The notes beneath the pieces were generated by a model. That model worked only from the letters and a program-made list of their open reading frames with translations. It ran no database searches and was not told where the DNA came from. 64,000 bases of DNA from Oxytricha trifallax (Eukaryota > Ciliophora > Spirotrichea > Sporadotrichida > Oxytrichidae): contig ARYC01000252.1 of the NCBI GenBank assembly GCA_000711775.1, positions 1-64,000 on the forward strand, in the 5' to 3' direction. A program made the position numbers and the translations under genes. This document shows, piece after piece, positions 63,681 to 64,000 of this stretch (within the stretch, counting starts at the first letter, position 1; each line of letters begins with the position of its first letter).

Positions 63681-64000
63681 CCGTCGACTTTTTAGAATAG
63701 AAGCTTTTATAGGAAAATGTTATATTATCAGCAGCAAATTTTATATATTTTATTATCTTATTATTTGTTAAGATAGTACATTTATATAAAAATATGATTA
63801 CTTATAACTAGATATCCATAATAGTCCTAACTAAAATGGTTAAACAATTAAATAAGGACTATTATGGAATCTAGTTATAAGTAATCATATTTTATATAAA
63901 TGTAACTATCTTAACAAATAATAAGATAATAAAATATATAAAATTTGCTGTGATAATATAACATTTTCATATAAGAGCTTCTATTCTAAAAAGTCGACGG
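63681..64000. mobile_element. Palindromic MITE-like element at the right edge
   Basis: Arms of about 150 bp from CCGTCGACTTTTTAGAATAG (63681) mirrored to CTATTCTAAAAAGTCGACGG (64000), with a short central loop near 63835-63850. The arms match with few differences, so the insertion or its conversion is recent. The window ends exactly at the arm end, so any target duplication is not visible. No coding capacity. Confidence 0.8.

Noticed and set aside
1..64000. Bacterial-type features (operons, ribosome binding sites, CRISPR, rRNA or tRNA)
   Set aside because: The genetic code, TBE elements and base composition show a ciliate germline; I found no cloverleaf-like tRNA, conserved rRNA block or regularly spaced repeat array.

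Overview
The window reads as germline (micronuclear) DNA of an Oxytricha-like hypotrich ciliate. Four things point there. The DNA is very AT-rich. Long reading frames appear only if TAA and TAG are read as glutamine and TGA is the sole stop. Five transposons have inverted ends that begin with C4A4C4A4-type telomeric sequence and duplicate a 3-bp ANT target, which is the hallmark of TBE (telomere-bearing) elements. Those elements also carry the expected TBE gene set: a 42-kDa-class DDE transposase, a convergent '22-kDa' gene and a zinc-finger/kinase '57-kDa' gene. No rRNA, tRNA or CRISPR was seen.

The substrate of the window is a tandem minus-strand cluster of paralogous genes, about 3 kb per unit. 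Each unit has an upstream 'N' gene (start MNSKLTILPH) and a downstream 'C' gene (start like M-x-x-KY-x-x-RAA, leucine-rich middle, end like FIKNS-x-x-KEG). Two subfamilies (A and B) partly alternate: A1 (N only), A2, B1, A3 (N only), A4, B2, a relic, A5, a B relic, A6, B3, then more divergent members up to the right edge.

Almost every unit has been hit by mobile DNA. TBE-1 (1-1292, right part only), TBE-2 (11350-25897), TBE-3 (39667-44842, inverted), TBE-4 (47001-51116) and TBE-5 (54187-58522) sit in or beside family genes. For TBE-3, -4 and -5, removing the element plus one ATT copy rejoins the host reading frame, as expected of elements excised during macronuclear development. Smaller insertions include palindromic MITE-like elements, two elements of one inverted-repeat family with different GC-rich cargo (2141-3114 and 26216-27050), and a LINE-like insertion with a 13-bp target duplication (28349-29939).

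The most novel object is a 10.4-kb element (14267-24672) nested in the zinc-finger gene of TBE-2. It has 124-bp inverted ends differing at only two positions and a TA target duplication. It carries a DD34E Tc1/mariner-type transposase, a large SecA-like ATPase gene, a divergent gene of about 250 residues with a coiled-coil-like tail, and a 197-residue gene next to the right end that is visible only with the ciliate code. I know of no described element with this gene set.
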